A stretch of 64,000 nt of DNA, from assembly GCF_016808095.1 (NCBI RefSeq), contig NC_068979.1:27857960-27921959 (forward strand), written 5' to 3'. Under the pieces are notes generated by a model. It searched no databases and was not told where the DNA came from. It worked only from the letters and a program-made list of their open reading frames with translations. Below, one piece after another: positions 37,801 to 47,795 of this stretch. Origin of the DNA: Vigna angularis. Its lineage: Eukaryota; Streptophyta; Magnoliopsida; Fabales; Fabaceae. How positions within the stretch are numbered: position 1 is the first letter of the stretch; each line of letters opens with the position of its first letter. The position numbers and the translations under genes are program-made.

Positions 37801-40695
37801 GATACATACATACTGATTATATCAACCATAATAAAACGCAAAACAAGATACATACTTTCTAATTATATCAACCATAATCAAACACCTTACACATAGTGGT
37901 AATAACAATAGGATTCCTAATATTTTAACATAAACAATTCAATCATACTAAATTACTCGATCCCTGATCCTTGAACTTCGATCATCGAACATTGATCTCT
38001 AACCCTTGATGTCATCACTAACATCTTATACATAGAGCCTTAGTTTATCTCTTCATTAGCACCTATGCTAACTACTTACTATAACCATTATAGTAACACC
38101 ACTATCAACATAACATAACCTGGAGCATCTCAAGTACCATGATCATCATCATAGATACACCATCATTATGAGTATCCCAGTCATGAACAACACCGTGAGC
38201 ATCATCGTACCATAATACCATAGTGGAAAAAGTCCATCTCACTCTTGTACCCTACCTTACCGATTGTAGTCACTTCTACAGCCCACTTGTAGCCTCCCCT
38301 ACAGGACATATGTAGTCTCCCCTACAAATCATCTCCTTCAAATGCACACAAGGCAAACACAAGCACCTATCTACAGATAGAACCAAGATTTACGAAGTAC
38401 AAAAAATAGACTTATCCTTCACTCTTATGCTCATCAATCACATACTTAGGTACATCCCAACACTCACTCATGCTTCACTCTCAACCACATGTCAAACTGA
38501 CCCTAAACATAACCACCAACCTCAATCTCTGATTATCATTATGTTCCACATCCCCTCAGTCTTGTATCATGTCCATTCTTCAATAAATTCGTCATTTTTT
38601 ACCAAAATGCACTATGATAATCGATTATCACTTAAGATAATCGATTGTCTCAGAAACATCACGTAGGAAGGGATAATCGATTATCATCCCTGATAATCGA
38701 TTATTCTCGAAACCACACTCAAAACCAATGCGCATATAATCGATTATAACTAATGATAATCAATTATTGTCAAATCGAAACACATCCTTGACATGATTCA
38801 AGCATTCAATTATACGTACATCAACCTTAGATCACATGGAAACATAGTTAACACATCATACATGCATTCAAGCATCACATATCCATGTAAACATACTCAA
38901 ACACATATAATACATTACTTGAATCATCCAGATCCAATCATTGACATGTTATACCCCCAATAATAGGTGCAAAAGAGTCTCCGAAAAAATACCAATTAAG
39001 GTTTTCAATAAGCCAAACTAACTAAGCATAATACTTACAAATGAGAACCAACAAGATGAAAATTCTTCAACACAAAATTGTTGATGCGAGACTGTTTTCT
39101 CCCAAACTAGACCTGCGATTGACGATCCGAATAGTCAGAATGAAGAACCATACGTCTGGAACCCATTGTCCAAAAATCAGTCTGATTCAATAGTGAACGA
39201 CTTCACAACAACGAAAACACCAGTGCATATTTTTTGAAATTCTCCAAAACAAAGCTAATGATGCGAGGTTGTTTTCTCCCAAACTAGACCTCTGATTGAT
39301 GATTCGAACATTCAAAATGAAGAACCATGCGTCTCGAACCCATTTTCCAAAAATCAGCTCAATTCAAAGGTGAACGACTTTTCAACAACGAAAACACTAA
39401 TGTAGGTTTTATGTTATGCGAGAATGACTTCTTCTCTTCCTTTCTCTCTCACTTGGCTTTTCACTCTCTTCAAATGACTCTAATGTACCCTACTAATCTG
39501 ACCCATCTCCACTAAAACAAAGTGAGACATAATGGTCCATATTATTTGGCCCATTCTCCACAAAGGAAGGGAGACCAATAACCCAACACTTACAATATAT
39601 ATTTGCATGGAAACCCCCAAGCATCATAACTTTGTTCTCCCTTAGCATCAAACCCTTTACTGAGATAACCCAACAAAACATACATAATACATTCATAGAG
39701 AAAATTCATCACAAATATTACATAAACCCTATGCTCATTCATACACAAACTCTTATTCAACAATAACCACAAATTATACACATGTATCAAAACAAGGATT
39801 ACCAATCAAGATAATCAAGAACACATATAACATACAACTATAAACAAACAAAAGTAAGTTTTCCCATACTTTGGCCAATCATAAGGCTTTACCTACAACC
39901 CTAAAACACGACCAATCTTCCTTTACACTAAGAGTTTCTCATTGCTCTCTCTTCTTCTCCCAAAACGCCAATCTCTTCTCTTCCTTTGTTTTCTCTCTTT
40001 GATTTAAAGTTTCTAGGGTTTCTAAACACCAAACCACTCCTTTAATTAATTTCTACTAAAATTAAATAAAGGTAAAAGACCCTTTTGTCCCTAGACAAAA
40101 ATATAAAATTAAAAAAATAATATAACAATTGTGTTCAAACAAAAATATACACTCAAAAATACTAATTTTCAAACAAAAGCCCAAAATTTCAAAACTACTT
40201 TATTTCTATGATCCCTATTTTCTCGGGTCTTATAAGTGCTGGAAACATATATTAAAAAAATTAAGATCAATACCAAATCAAATCTATTTAAAAAATTAAC
40301 ATGATTTTCAATTCAAAATCTTAAAAATAATGAATTTATGATTTGTTTTTTTATCTCACTAACTTTATCATTTGTGAGACTTATACTTATATTTAGTTTT
40401 CTATCACACAGCAATAGTAAAAAAGAAAAATAAAAGCCTTTAAGCCAATATCATAAAACATACAATAACTTGTTAAAAATAATATATATAAAAGCTAAAA
40501 TGGAATACTTTCAAGTATTTATAAGTATGAAAATAAATAAGTAACTAATAAGCTTTTTAAAATATATATTTTGGTAGTTGAGAGGAGGATGAAAGACCTT
40601 CTGGAGAAGAAAAATGGGGAGAGAAGACCAGATGTATCCCTAGCTGCCCATCCATAAGCCTTCCTTGGATGCTCAACTTCATATTCCACTGCCAT
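34837..40695 (-). CDS. Cinnamyl/mannitol-type alcohol dehydrogenase, gene A
   Basis: Five exons (40695-40598, 36968-36855, 36700-36187, 35968-35815, 35057-34837) give 366 residues, typical for zinc medium-chain dehydrogenases of the CAD/ELI3 group, which reduce aromatic or terpenoid aldehydes with NADPH in the cytosol. Visible features: [15 protein letters not shown] at the N-terminus; catalytic-domain Cys50 in CGLCHSDLH; structural-zinc cysteines 103, 106, 109 and 117; Cys166 in LLCAGITVY; cofactor loop GLGGLGH (191-197); and STSPSKE afterwards, whose serine suggests NADP preference. The family's GHE catalytic-zinc motif reads GRE (Arg72, split-codon Gly71), so normal activity is doubtful. 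Intron 1 is 3.6 kb because of an insertion. The frame is otherwise intact. Confidence 0.9.
38615..38768. repeat. Cluster of six GATAATCGATTATC-type palindromes
   Basis: Near-identical palindromic 12-16-mers centred on AATCGATT occur at 38615-38630, 38636-38649, 38672-38686, 38691-38705, 38735-38748 and 38754-38768. The last is diverged to AATCAATT. The DNA between them is unrelated, so this is not a simple tandem repeat. It could be a multi-site binding element in the LTR-like insertion, though that is inference. Confidence 0.8.
39058..39410 (-). repeat. 177-bp tandem duplication inside the insertion
   Basis: Two units (about 39058-39235 and 39236-39410) share GATGCGAG, TTTTCTCCCAAACTAGACCT, ATGAAGAACCAT, CCAAAAATCAG and CAACAACGAAAACAC in the same order, with moderate divergence. 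Confidence 0.8.
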
Positions 40696-40813
40696 TTCAA
40701 TTAACCTGCAACTCAAACACAAAGTATCTCCAACAAAAGTTAAAGACAGGAACAATAAAACAGTGTTTAATGTATATAATGGAACCTGAAGTTCCTTAAT
40801 TAAGAAAGCTAAC

Positions 40814-40823
40814 TATATATAAA
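40814..40823 (-). promoter_or_regulatory. Candidate TATA box of gene A
   Basis: TTTATATATA on the minus strand, about 120 bp upstream of the ATG at 40695. Just beyond it, a stretch conserved in both duplicates contains TGACG-type words (ATTGACGT near 40860). Confidence 0.45.
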
Positions 40824-41563
40824 TTGGACAGTGGGTCCTTCTGTCGTCTGCTGTTTGCCATTGACGTAATTGATGACCTACTCCATTTGTTGTTAAGCGA
40901 TTTTTTTATTAATGGTTATATGCTTTTTTTAATATTTTTTTCCTTCTAAATCATTATAAAGAAATTATATATATTTTTGAATTAAATTATAAATATATTT
41001 AATTTATGTATTTTATAAAACAAATGTAAATAACATTTATCTCACAAATGAAATTTTACATGGACTATAATATATCATGTTAGAGAAAACATTTTACACA
41101 ACTTTTATAAATTTTACAGATAAATACTTTATTATTTAATTTAGAGGAAAAATATAATTTTTATAAATTTTTTGGAATAAAAATATATTTAATTCTTAAA
41201 TAAATAAATTATGAGAGGGTTGATAGGATAACAAAGTCTAATTAGAATATGCTACAAGAAATATCATGCTTATGTCTGTAATGGTATTAATTAATGAATA
41301 CAATCAAGCAGAGTGATTTGCAGTAGTCCGTTGACCATTGTTAGCGCAGCCAGCAAACGTATATGCATTGAATTAGTCAATACTTTCAATGTAAATTACA
41401 GTTTTAAAACATATGTATCCAAATTCTATTTTAATGGTATTTATGTTTGAGGGAATGATAACCAGTGACCACTGTATTAATAACTTTTAATTTTATTATA
41501 TTTACGTTAAAATCTAGAATAATTAATTTTATTAATTAGAATAATATAAATTTATATGACATA

Positions 41564-42394
41564 GAATGTTATCGTGGAATCAATGGCAATCTAGGTTTCC
41601 CTTCATTCATTACTGTTATGGCAAGTTCATTATTTTTTTTAACATATTTTCTTTCAAAGGTATGTTAATTTGTTCATTTTTGTATAAACTTACAAATGAT
41701 GTTTTACAATTTTATTTTAATTCAATGCTAGGATCACACTTTTTAATAGTTTCAATATGGAAGCAAGCAATATTAGCTCAAATTTCTAAACTAATACATT
41801 TAAAAGTGGATCACACCTTAGTCACTACTTTGATTGAGAAATGAAGACCTAAAACTCACATTTCACCTTCCAAGTGTCAAGTATACTATAACATTACCAA
41901 GCTTTGCATTTGAACTAGGTCTTAGAGTTTATAGAAGAATAGTAGTTAACACACAATGTCAAGCTAGGGGGAAAAGTTTGACGACTATCCAAGTGTCACC
42001 AATTAAAAGTCAATCATTCATCGGCTCACATGTCAAACTAAAATAACTAAGGAAATAGGTTTTAACTAAATGGCAAATCTATAAAAAAAAAATTACATGT
42101 CCATTGTAGGGCATGCATACTAAGTTTGATTGCAAGAATTCTCATTCCTAATAAAATAGAAAACAAATTTCTATGTACTTACCTTTTTTTACTAATATGT
42201 ACAAAACTATGTGATACAATTGGGGTTCAACTTGTTTAACTATATTATATAAGTAAATGTGTAGGGCAACAAATGCTAATACAAAAATAATGGTGTTAGG
42301 AACAAAACAATAAACGTGGAAAGAGAGAAATAAGTAATACAAGAATTTAACGTGATTCAGCATATAAATGTCTATGTCCATGATTATACTAAGT
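41564..42394. other. Spacer between the two duplicated units
   Basis: AT-rich DNA without a supported gene. Short open frames here show no family similarity. The part near 42290-42380 resembles a dispersed retroelement leader (AATTTAACGTGATTCAGC) without clear ends. Confidence 0.5.
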
Positions 42395-43038
42395 ATTTTT
42401 CAAATACTTAGCAAATATCAATGTGTGTTTTAACTTGTTTAGTGTAAAATTGAGTTCTATTGTTTAGGTCGTCTAACACCTTGTAGTTGTACAATGGCTT
42501 AACCTTTCTTAGGTTGTCTAACCCTTTGAGTCATTTAATACTTTAGTAGTCTAACACCTTATGTTATCTAGAGACTTAGATCATCTAATGTTTTTATCAA
42601 GTAATTACCTTTAATGTATTAGCCTAACACAATTACTTATCTACTACTTAGACTTGTCTAATGTTAAAACTTGACTTTTGCATTTGTCAAACTTCCAACT
42701 TACATTAATATTCATAATTCTTAAATATTATCAATTAAGCATATGAAAATACACAGAAATTATATACTTTGATCTGTAAAATATATTAATCGATTATTAT
42801 AACTCATTATATTTATAAGATATTCACTTGTAGTTGTTTAATGTTTTTTTTTTACTTCTAACCAGAGACTTCATCGTTAGATATAATGAGTGTTTTATTA
42901 TCATAAAAAATCTTATTCACTTAAAGAGGCTCATTTACTTTAACAACTAATAGAATGGGAGTGTTGACGGGCAAGGTGGTAATATAAAAGAAGAAGACAA
43001 AGGGATGGAGATGGAAGTGAGTTTGGAGAAAAAAAAAA

Positions 43039-43353
43039 GGCTTAATACCTTATTTTGTCCCCAGTTTCGCTCGAAAATGTCAAATTAGTCCATCCTTTAA
43101 AAAATGCGTCAATTACGTCCTCACTTAATAAAATTTGCATCAATGAAATCCCTTCCGTTAAATCCGTACAAACGGCGTTAATTATTTTTCTCTTTCTTCT
43201 ACTTCCTCAATTAACGCCGTTTGTACGGATTTAACGGAAGTGATTTCATTGATGCAAATTTTATTAAGTGAGGACGTAATTGACGCATTTTTTAAAGGAT
43301 GGACTAATTTGACATTTTCGAGCGAAACTGGAGACAAAATAGGGTATCAAACC
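43039..43353. mobile_element. 315-bp foldback MITE with 145-bp inverted arms
   Basis: Left arm 43039-43183 and right arm 43209-43353 are inverted copies with about five mismatches in 145 bp, around a 25-bp pyrimidine-rich loop. Termini are GGCTTAATACC and GGTATCAAACC. It sits in an A-run with nine or more A on each side, compatible with a target duplication but uninformative as proof. The paralogous site near 34400 has no such insert. Internal words (ATTTTGTCCCCAGTTTCGC) are like those of common legume MITEs. It has no coding capacity. Confidence 0.88.
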
Positions 43354-43726
43354 AAAAAAAAAAAGAGTAAGTTTTAAAAAAATTAACCTTTAATAATCAA
43401 TTTATTGTTAACGAGTCACTATATGTTTGCATTAGAAGTGTATTGAATATACAACTCGATTATGAGATGCTATATACTAACTATTGGATTTAGTAATTAA
43501 TTTCTTTCACTAAGATGGTGTAAATACCTAGTTTCTGTGGTTAAAATCTATAAAATTAAATTTATTATAAAGTATTAAATTTTAAGTTGTTAAAATAAAA
43601 CAGTATAATAGAAAATATGGAAATAAAATCCAACAATCCATTATTGAAAAGAAAATATATATGTGGCAAATCACACTAGGTATTCGAAATATAGTGGTCA
43701 CTGTGTGTTTTATAAGTGAACGTGAA

Positions 43727-46700
43727 TTAGTCCAAAGTAGTAGAAGGGTTGGGCTTCAATGTGTTGCCAACGTCAATCACAAATCGATATTTAACGTCAG
43801 CTTTGAGTAGACGCTCCATTGCTGTGTTAACATAATCCATTGGAATTACTTCAATTTCTGCTCTAACATTGTGTTTTGCTGCGAAATCTATCATTTCTTG
43901 TGTCTCCTTTATTCCTCCAATGTAACTTCCCGCTATACTTTTTCTCCCTGTCAATAATATGGAATTATAAACCTTACAATAATATTAATATCCATTGTCT
44001 TATATTAATTTAAAATCTTAGAGATAAAAAATGTTGGATTTAATAAACTTTAGACTGTTTCATACATTTACATATTTTAAATCGAGTTTTTTTATTAAAT
44101 TTTTTGTTTATTGAGTGTTTAAAATATTTATTTTTTTAATTGAGAATTTTTTAATTTAATGTTTTAATTAATTTCGTGATGTGGTTATTTTTTTTAATAT
44201 TTGCTTATTTTTCTTTATGAAGATGTGTTCAATATAATAATATCAATAATATAATAATATCAATGCGATTAATGTAAAACAATGTGACTTTTATTACTCA
44301 TTGAAAGTATATTGGTAATGGAGTTGATCATATTTTCTTATGACTTCCACGTTAACATAAAAGGCTACTAAAAGACGATTTTGCCACTATCATCGATGGA
44401 GCCACTCTTTCCATACAACACATTTTCAATTAAAAAAAATAAAAGTTAATTATTGGTTTATATTAACTTCAATATTCTTTATAGAACTTTATAATTCTTA
44501 ATATATAAAGATAAATAAAGGAGATGACCAAAGAAAATAATAGTCACCTCACCTAATTAACATAAATAAATTAAACAACGAAAGTTTAATTAAAAAAATA
44601 TAAAAGTTTAAAATAATTAATAAAAAATTAATAGAAATTTAATCAAAATTAACGAAATTTAAGATGGACATAAAATGTAACTAATCCAAAATTTTGTTGC
44701 TAATTATATATGATTCTTACCCAAAATTAAAGACGGAAGTAGCAACTCGAGAGGCTTCTCTGGTGCTCCAACCGTCACTAGCTTTCCATGAGACTTTAAC
44801 AGATCAATCAAGGACATGAGAGGATGAACCGCAGAAACAGTATCAATTATACCATCCAAGGTGCAATTTGCAGCCTACATACAAAGTTACAGGTAACAAA
44901 ATTAAATGACAAAGTCACACTTATTTGGTAAAAATCGTAATATAAGAGTCAAACAAGATTACAACTAACTCAATCCTAGAAAATAAACTATAAAATGGTC
45001 AAACACAAACAATAACAATATCAGTATATCATAATTTGAAAAACATGGTGTGAGAGAAAGAACAAAATAAGACACCTTCATTTGATCCTGGTCTCTACTA
45101 AGCACAAAGTAATCTGCTCCAAGATGTTGAATGGCTTCTTGTTCCTTACTAGGAGAGGTACTAATGACAGTGACTTTCAAGCCAAGGGCTTTTGCAAACT
45201 TCACAGCCAGATGGCCCAATCCACCAAGGCCAACCACTCCTAAGTGCATACCAGGTTTGTCAAGGCCAAAATATCTCAAAGGTCCATACACTGTGATCCC
45301 TGCGCAAAGGAGAGGTGCAGCAACATCAAGAGGTAGGCCATTTGGAATGTTGACAACAAAGTCTTCATCTGCAACCATGAAGTCAGAGAAACCCCCATAT
45401 GTGATGCTACCATCCACATACTTGGCACCATATGTGGGAATCGCTTCTTGGCAGTAATTCTCAAGATTGTTGACACAATTTTCGCATGAGGAACAAGACC
45501 CAACCAAACATCCCACTGCCACCTTGTCTCCAATCTTAAACTTTTCTACTTTGCTTCCCACTTCCATTACTTCTCCAACAATCTCACGCCTGAAATTCGT
45601 TATCCATTAAAATAAACTCAATCTTAAGCTTTCATCATGAATTTTTGAAATGAAAGAAACACAAATGATGTAAGATGTCTAATGGCCTTCCTTAACCTAT
45701 CTTGAAAAACATAGACATTATTAAAAGAAAGTAGAGATCATACCCAGGAACAAGTGGATAAATTGAATCACTCCATTCATTCTTCAACTTGTGAAGGTCG
45801 GAATGACATATTCCACAGTACAACACCTTGAATGTCACATCCTTTTCTCCTGTTTTTCTGTTATTCCAAAAGAAAATTTTAGACAACCTATTTTTGTTTA
45901 AAGTAATTATTGATTGACATAGTAATATTATAAACAAAACCTACTTATTTACCACACTACCTAAAATATTTTGGAAATAAGAAAATTAAAATTGTTTCAT
46001 TGTCTCTACCATCTAAATCATGATTTCAGTTAATAATTCGTATATCAATTTAAATGATAAAATAAAATGATAAATTATACACTCATACGACATATAACTA
46101 TGAAAATGCAAAATTGAGAATTTAACTTAAAAACGAAACTTTTCAAATTAAGTAAAATTTGGTAAACTTTATAACAAATGAATTTTGGGTTCGCAATTTC
46201 ACATCATGAAAATAAACTATAAGGTTCCATTAAAAAAAAAAGAAAGAGTCTTCTATCATGAATAAAATATGTTAGAATTAGGAATCCATTAATATAACTT
46301 TTTGTGACATAAAACTATTAATATACATTATTCATATTTTACTATAATTTTGAAAACAAAATACTGGTGGAAAAATTTATTGAAAAAAAAAATTAAGATC
46401 AATTCGATCGTAAATCAAATCTATATTAAAAATTAACATGTTTTTAATTCAAAATCTTATATCTCGGTCAACTTTATCATTTCTCACACTTGTTTAATGT
46501 GAGACATATATAATTATATTTAGTTTTCTACCACTACAATAAGAAAAAAGAAAAAACAATAGAAGGTGTACCGTAATTTAAGCCAATATCATAAAACATA
46601 TTATTGAAAGTTAATATTCATATTAATTAGAGATAAAATTAATTTAAAATATCATAAAATATATAATATTAAAAATTTTATACTAATTAAAGATAAAATC

Positions 46701-46935
46701 AATTTAAAATATATAAAATCAATTTAAAATATATAAGTGAGTGTATTTTTAAATATATTTATAAGTATGAAAATAAATAAATAGCTAATAAATTTTTTAA
46801 AATATATTTTTTGGTAGTTGAGAGGAGAATGAAAGACCTTCTGGAAAAGAAAAATGGGGAGAGAAGACCAGATGCATCCCTTGCTGCCCATCCATAAGCC
46901 TTCCTTGGATGCTCAACTTCATATTCCATTGCCAT
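43727..46935 (-). CDS. Cinnamyl/mannitol-type alcohol dehydrogenase, gene B
   Basis: Paralog of gene A with identical exon sizes and phases: 46935-46838, 45857-45744, 45589-45076, 44874-44721 and 43947-43727, giving 366 residues with a TAA stop. By my count about 18 residues differ from gene A (roughly 95% identity). Examples are Ala21 for Thr21, Ile49 for Leu49 and SYIGG for SYFGG. The structural-zinc cysteines, Cys50, Cys166 and the GLGGLGH loop are kept. It has the same GRE in place of GHE at residues 71-73, so the substitution predates the duplication. Intron 1 is the short, probably ancestral form of about 1 kb. Substrate cannot be told from sequence; a monolignol, mannitol-type or terpenoid aldehyde role are the family options. 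Confidence 0.9.
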
Positions 46936-47048
46936 TTCAATTAACCTGCAACTCAAAAACAAAGTAACTCCAACAAAAGTTAAAGACAGGAATAACAACT
47001 AAACTATGTTTAATGTATATAATGGAACCTGAAGTATGAAAGTTAACC

Positions 47049-47056
47049 TATTTATA
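47049..47056 (-). promoter_or_regulatory. Candidate TATA box of gene B
   Basis: TATAAATA on the minus strand, about 115 bp upstream of the ATG at 46935, in the position equivalent to gene A's TATA box but with a different sequence. The neighbouring block TGGACAGTGGGTCCTTCTG is shared by both promoters. Confidence 0.45.
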
Positions 47057-47795
47057 AGTTGGACAGTGGGTCCTTCTGTCGTCTGCTGTATGCCATTGAC
47101 GTATTTGATGACCTACTCCATTTGTTGTTAAGCTTTTTTTTTTTATTAATGGTTATATGCTTTTTTCAATATTTTTTAGTTCTAAATCATTATAAAAACT
47201 TATATTTCTTTTTAAATTAAATTATAAAATATTTAACTTGTGTATTTTATATAACAAATGTAAATATCATTTATCTCACAAAGGAAATTTTACAATGAAC
47301 TATAATATATCTTGTTAGAGAAAACATTTTACATAACTTTTATAAATCTTACAGATAAAATACTTTAATTTAGAGGAAAACTATAATTTTGATAAAATTT
47401 TTGGAATAAAAATTTATTTAATTCTTAAATAAATAAATTATGAGAGTGTTGATAGGATAACAAAGACTAATTAGAATCTGCTACAAGAAATATTATGCTA
47501 ATGTCTGTAATGGTATTAATTAATGAATACAATCAAGCAGAGTGATTTGCAGTAGTCCGTTGACCAATGTTAGCAGCCAGCAAAAGTATATGCATTGAAT
47601 CAGTGAATACTTTCAATGTAACTATTGGTTTATAGTTTTAAAACATATGTATCCAAATTCTATTTTAATTGTATTTATGTTTGAGGGAATGATAACCAGT
47701 GACCACTGTATTAATAATTTTTAATTTTATTATATTTACGTTAAAATCTAGAATAATTAATTTTATTAATTAGAATAATATAAATTTATATGACA

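Larger units (their letters stand above)
37455..40236 (-). mobile_element. 2.8-kb LTR-like insertion in intron 1 of gene A
   Basis: Gene B's intron 1 aligns on both sides but lacks this block, which defines it. The ends read TGTAACATCCCCG on the left and CTCGGGTCTTATA on the right. On the minus strand that is T(A)TAAGACCCGAG to CGGGGATGTTACA, the usual ends of plant gypsy LTRs. There is no pol similarity inside, so it is best read as a very long solo LTR or a non-autonomous element. An imperfect 5-bp direct repeat (TGGTG/TGCTG) flanks it; the exact boundary within a few bases is uncertain. It contains a 177-bp tandem duplication and a cluster of palindromes. Confidence 0.65.
33790..41563 (-). 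repeat. Tandem segmental duplication, unit 1 (with CAD-like gene A)
   Basis: This whole segment aligns with 42395-47795 in the same orientation: 3' flank, all exons and introns, promoter, and upstream DNA to 41563. The right breakpoint is sharp, since both units share AATATAAATTTATATGACAT and then diverge. The left edge is fuzzier, around 33790/42395. Unit 1 is longer mainly because of the 2.8-kb insertion in intron 1. Confidence 0.9.
42395..47795 (-). repeat. Tandem segmental duplication, unit 2 (with CAD-like gene B)
   Basis: Second copy of the unit described at 33790-41563. It lacks the 2.8-kb intron insertion but carries the foldback MITE at 43039-43353, which unit 1 lacks. Small indels are scattered in the introns, while the exons stay in frame. 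Confidence 0.9.

Noticed and set aside
46600..46750. Possible extra TRIM LTR upstream of gene B
   Set aside because: Words like TTAGAGATAAAATTAATTTAAAATAT resemble the TRIM LTR, but the segment is internally repeated and too diverged to call.
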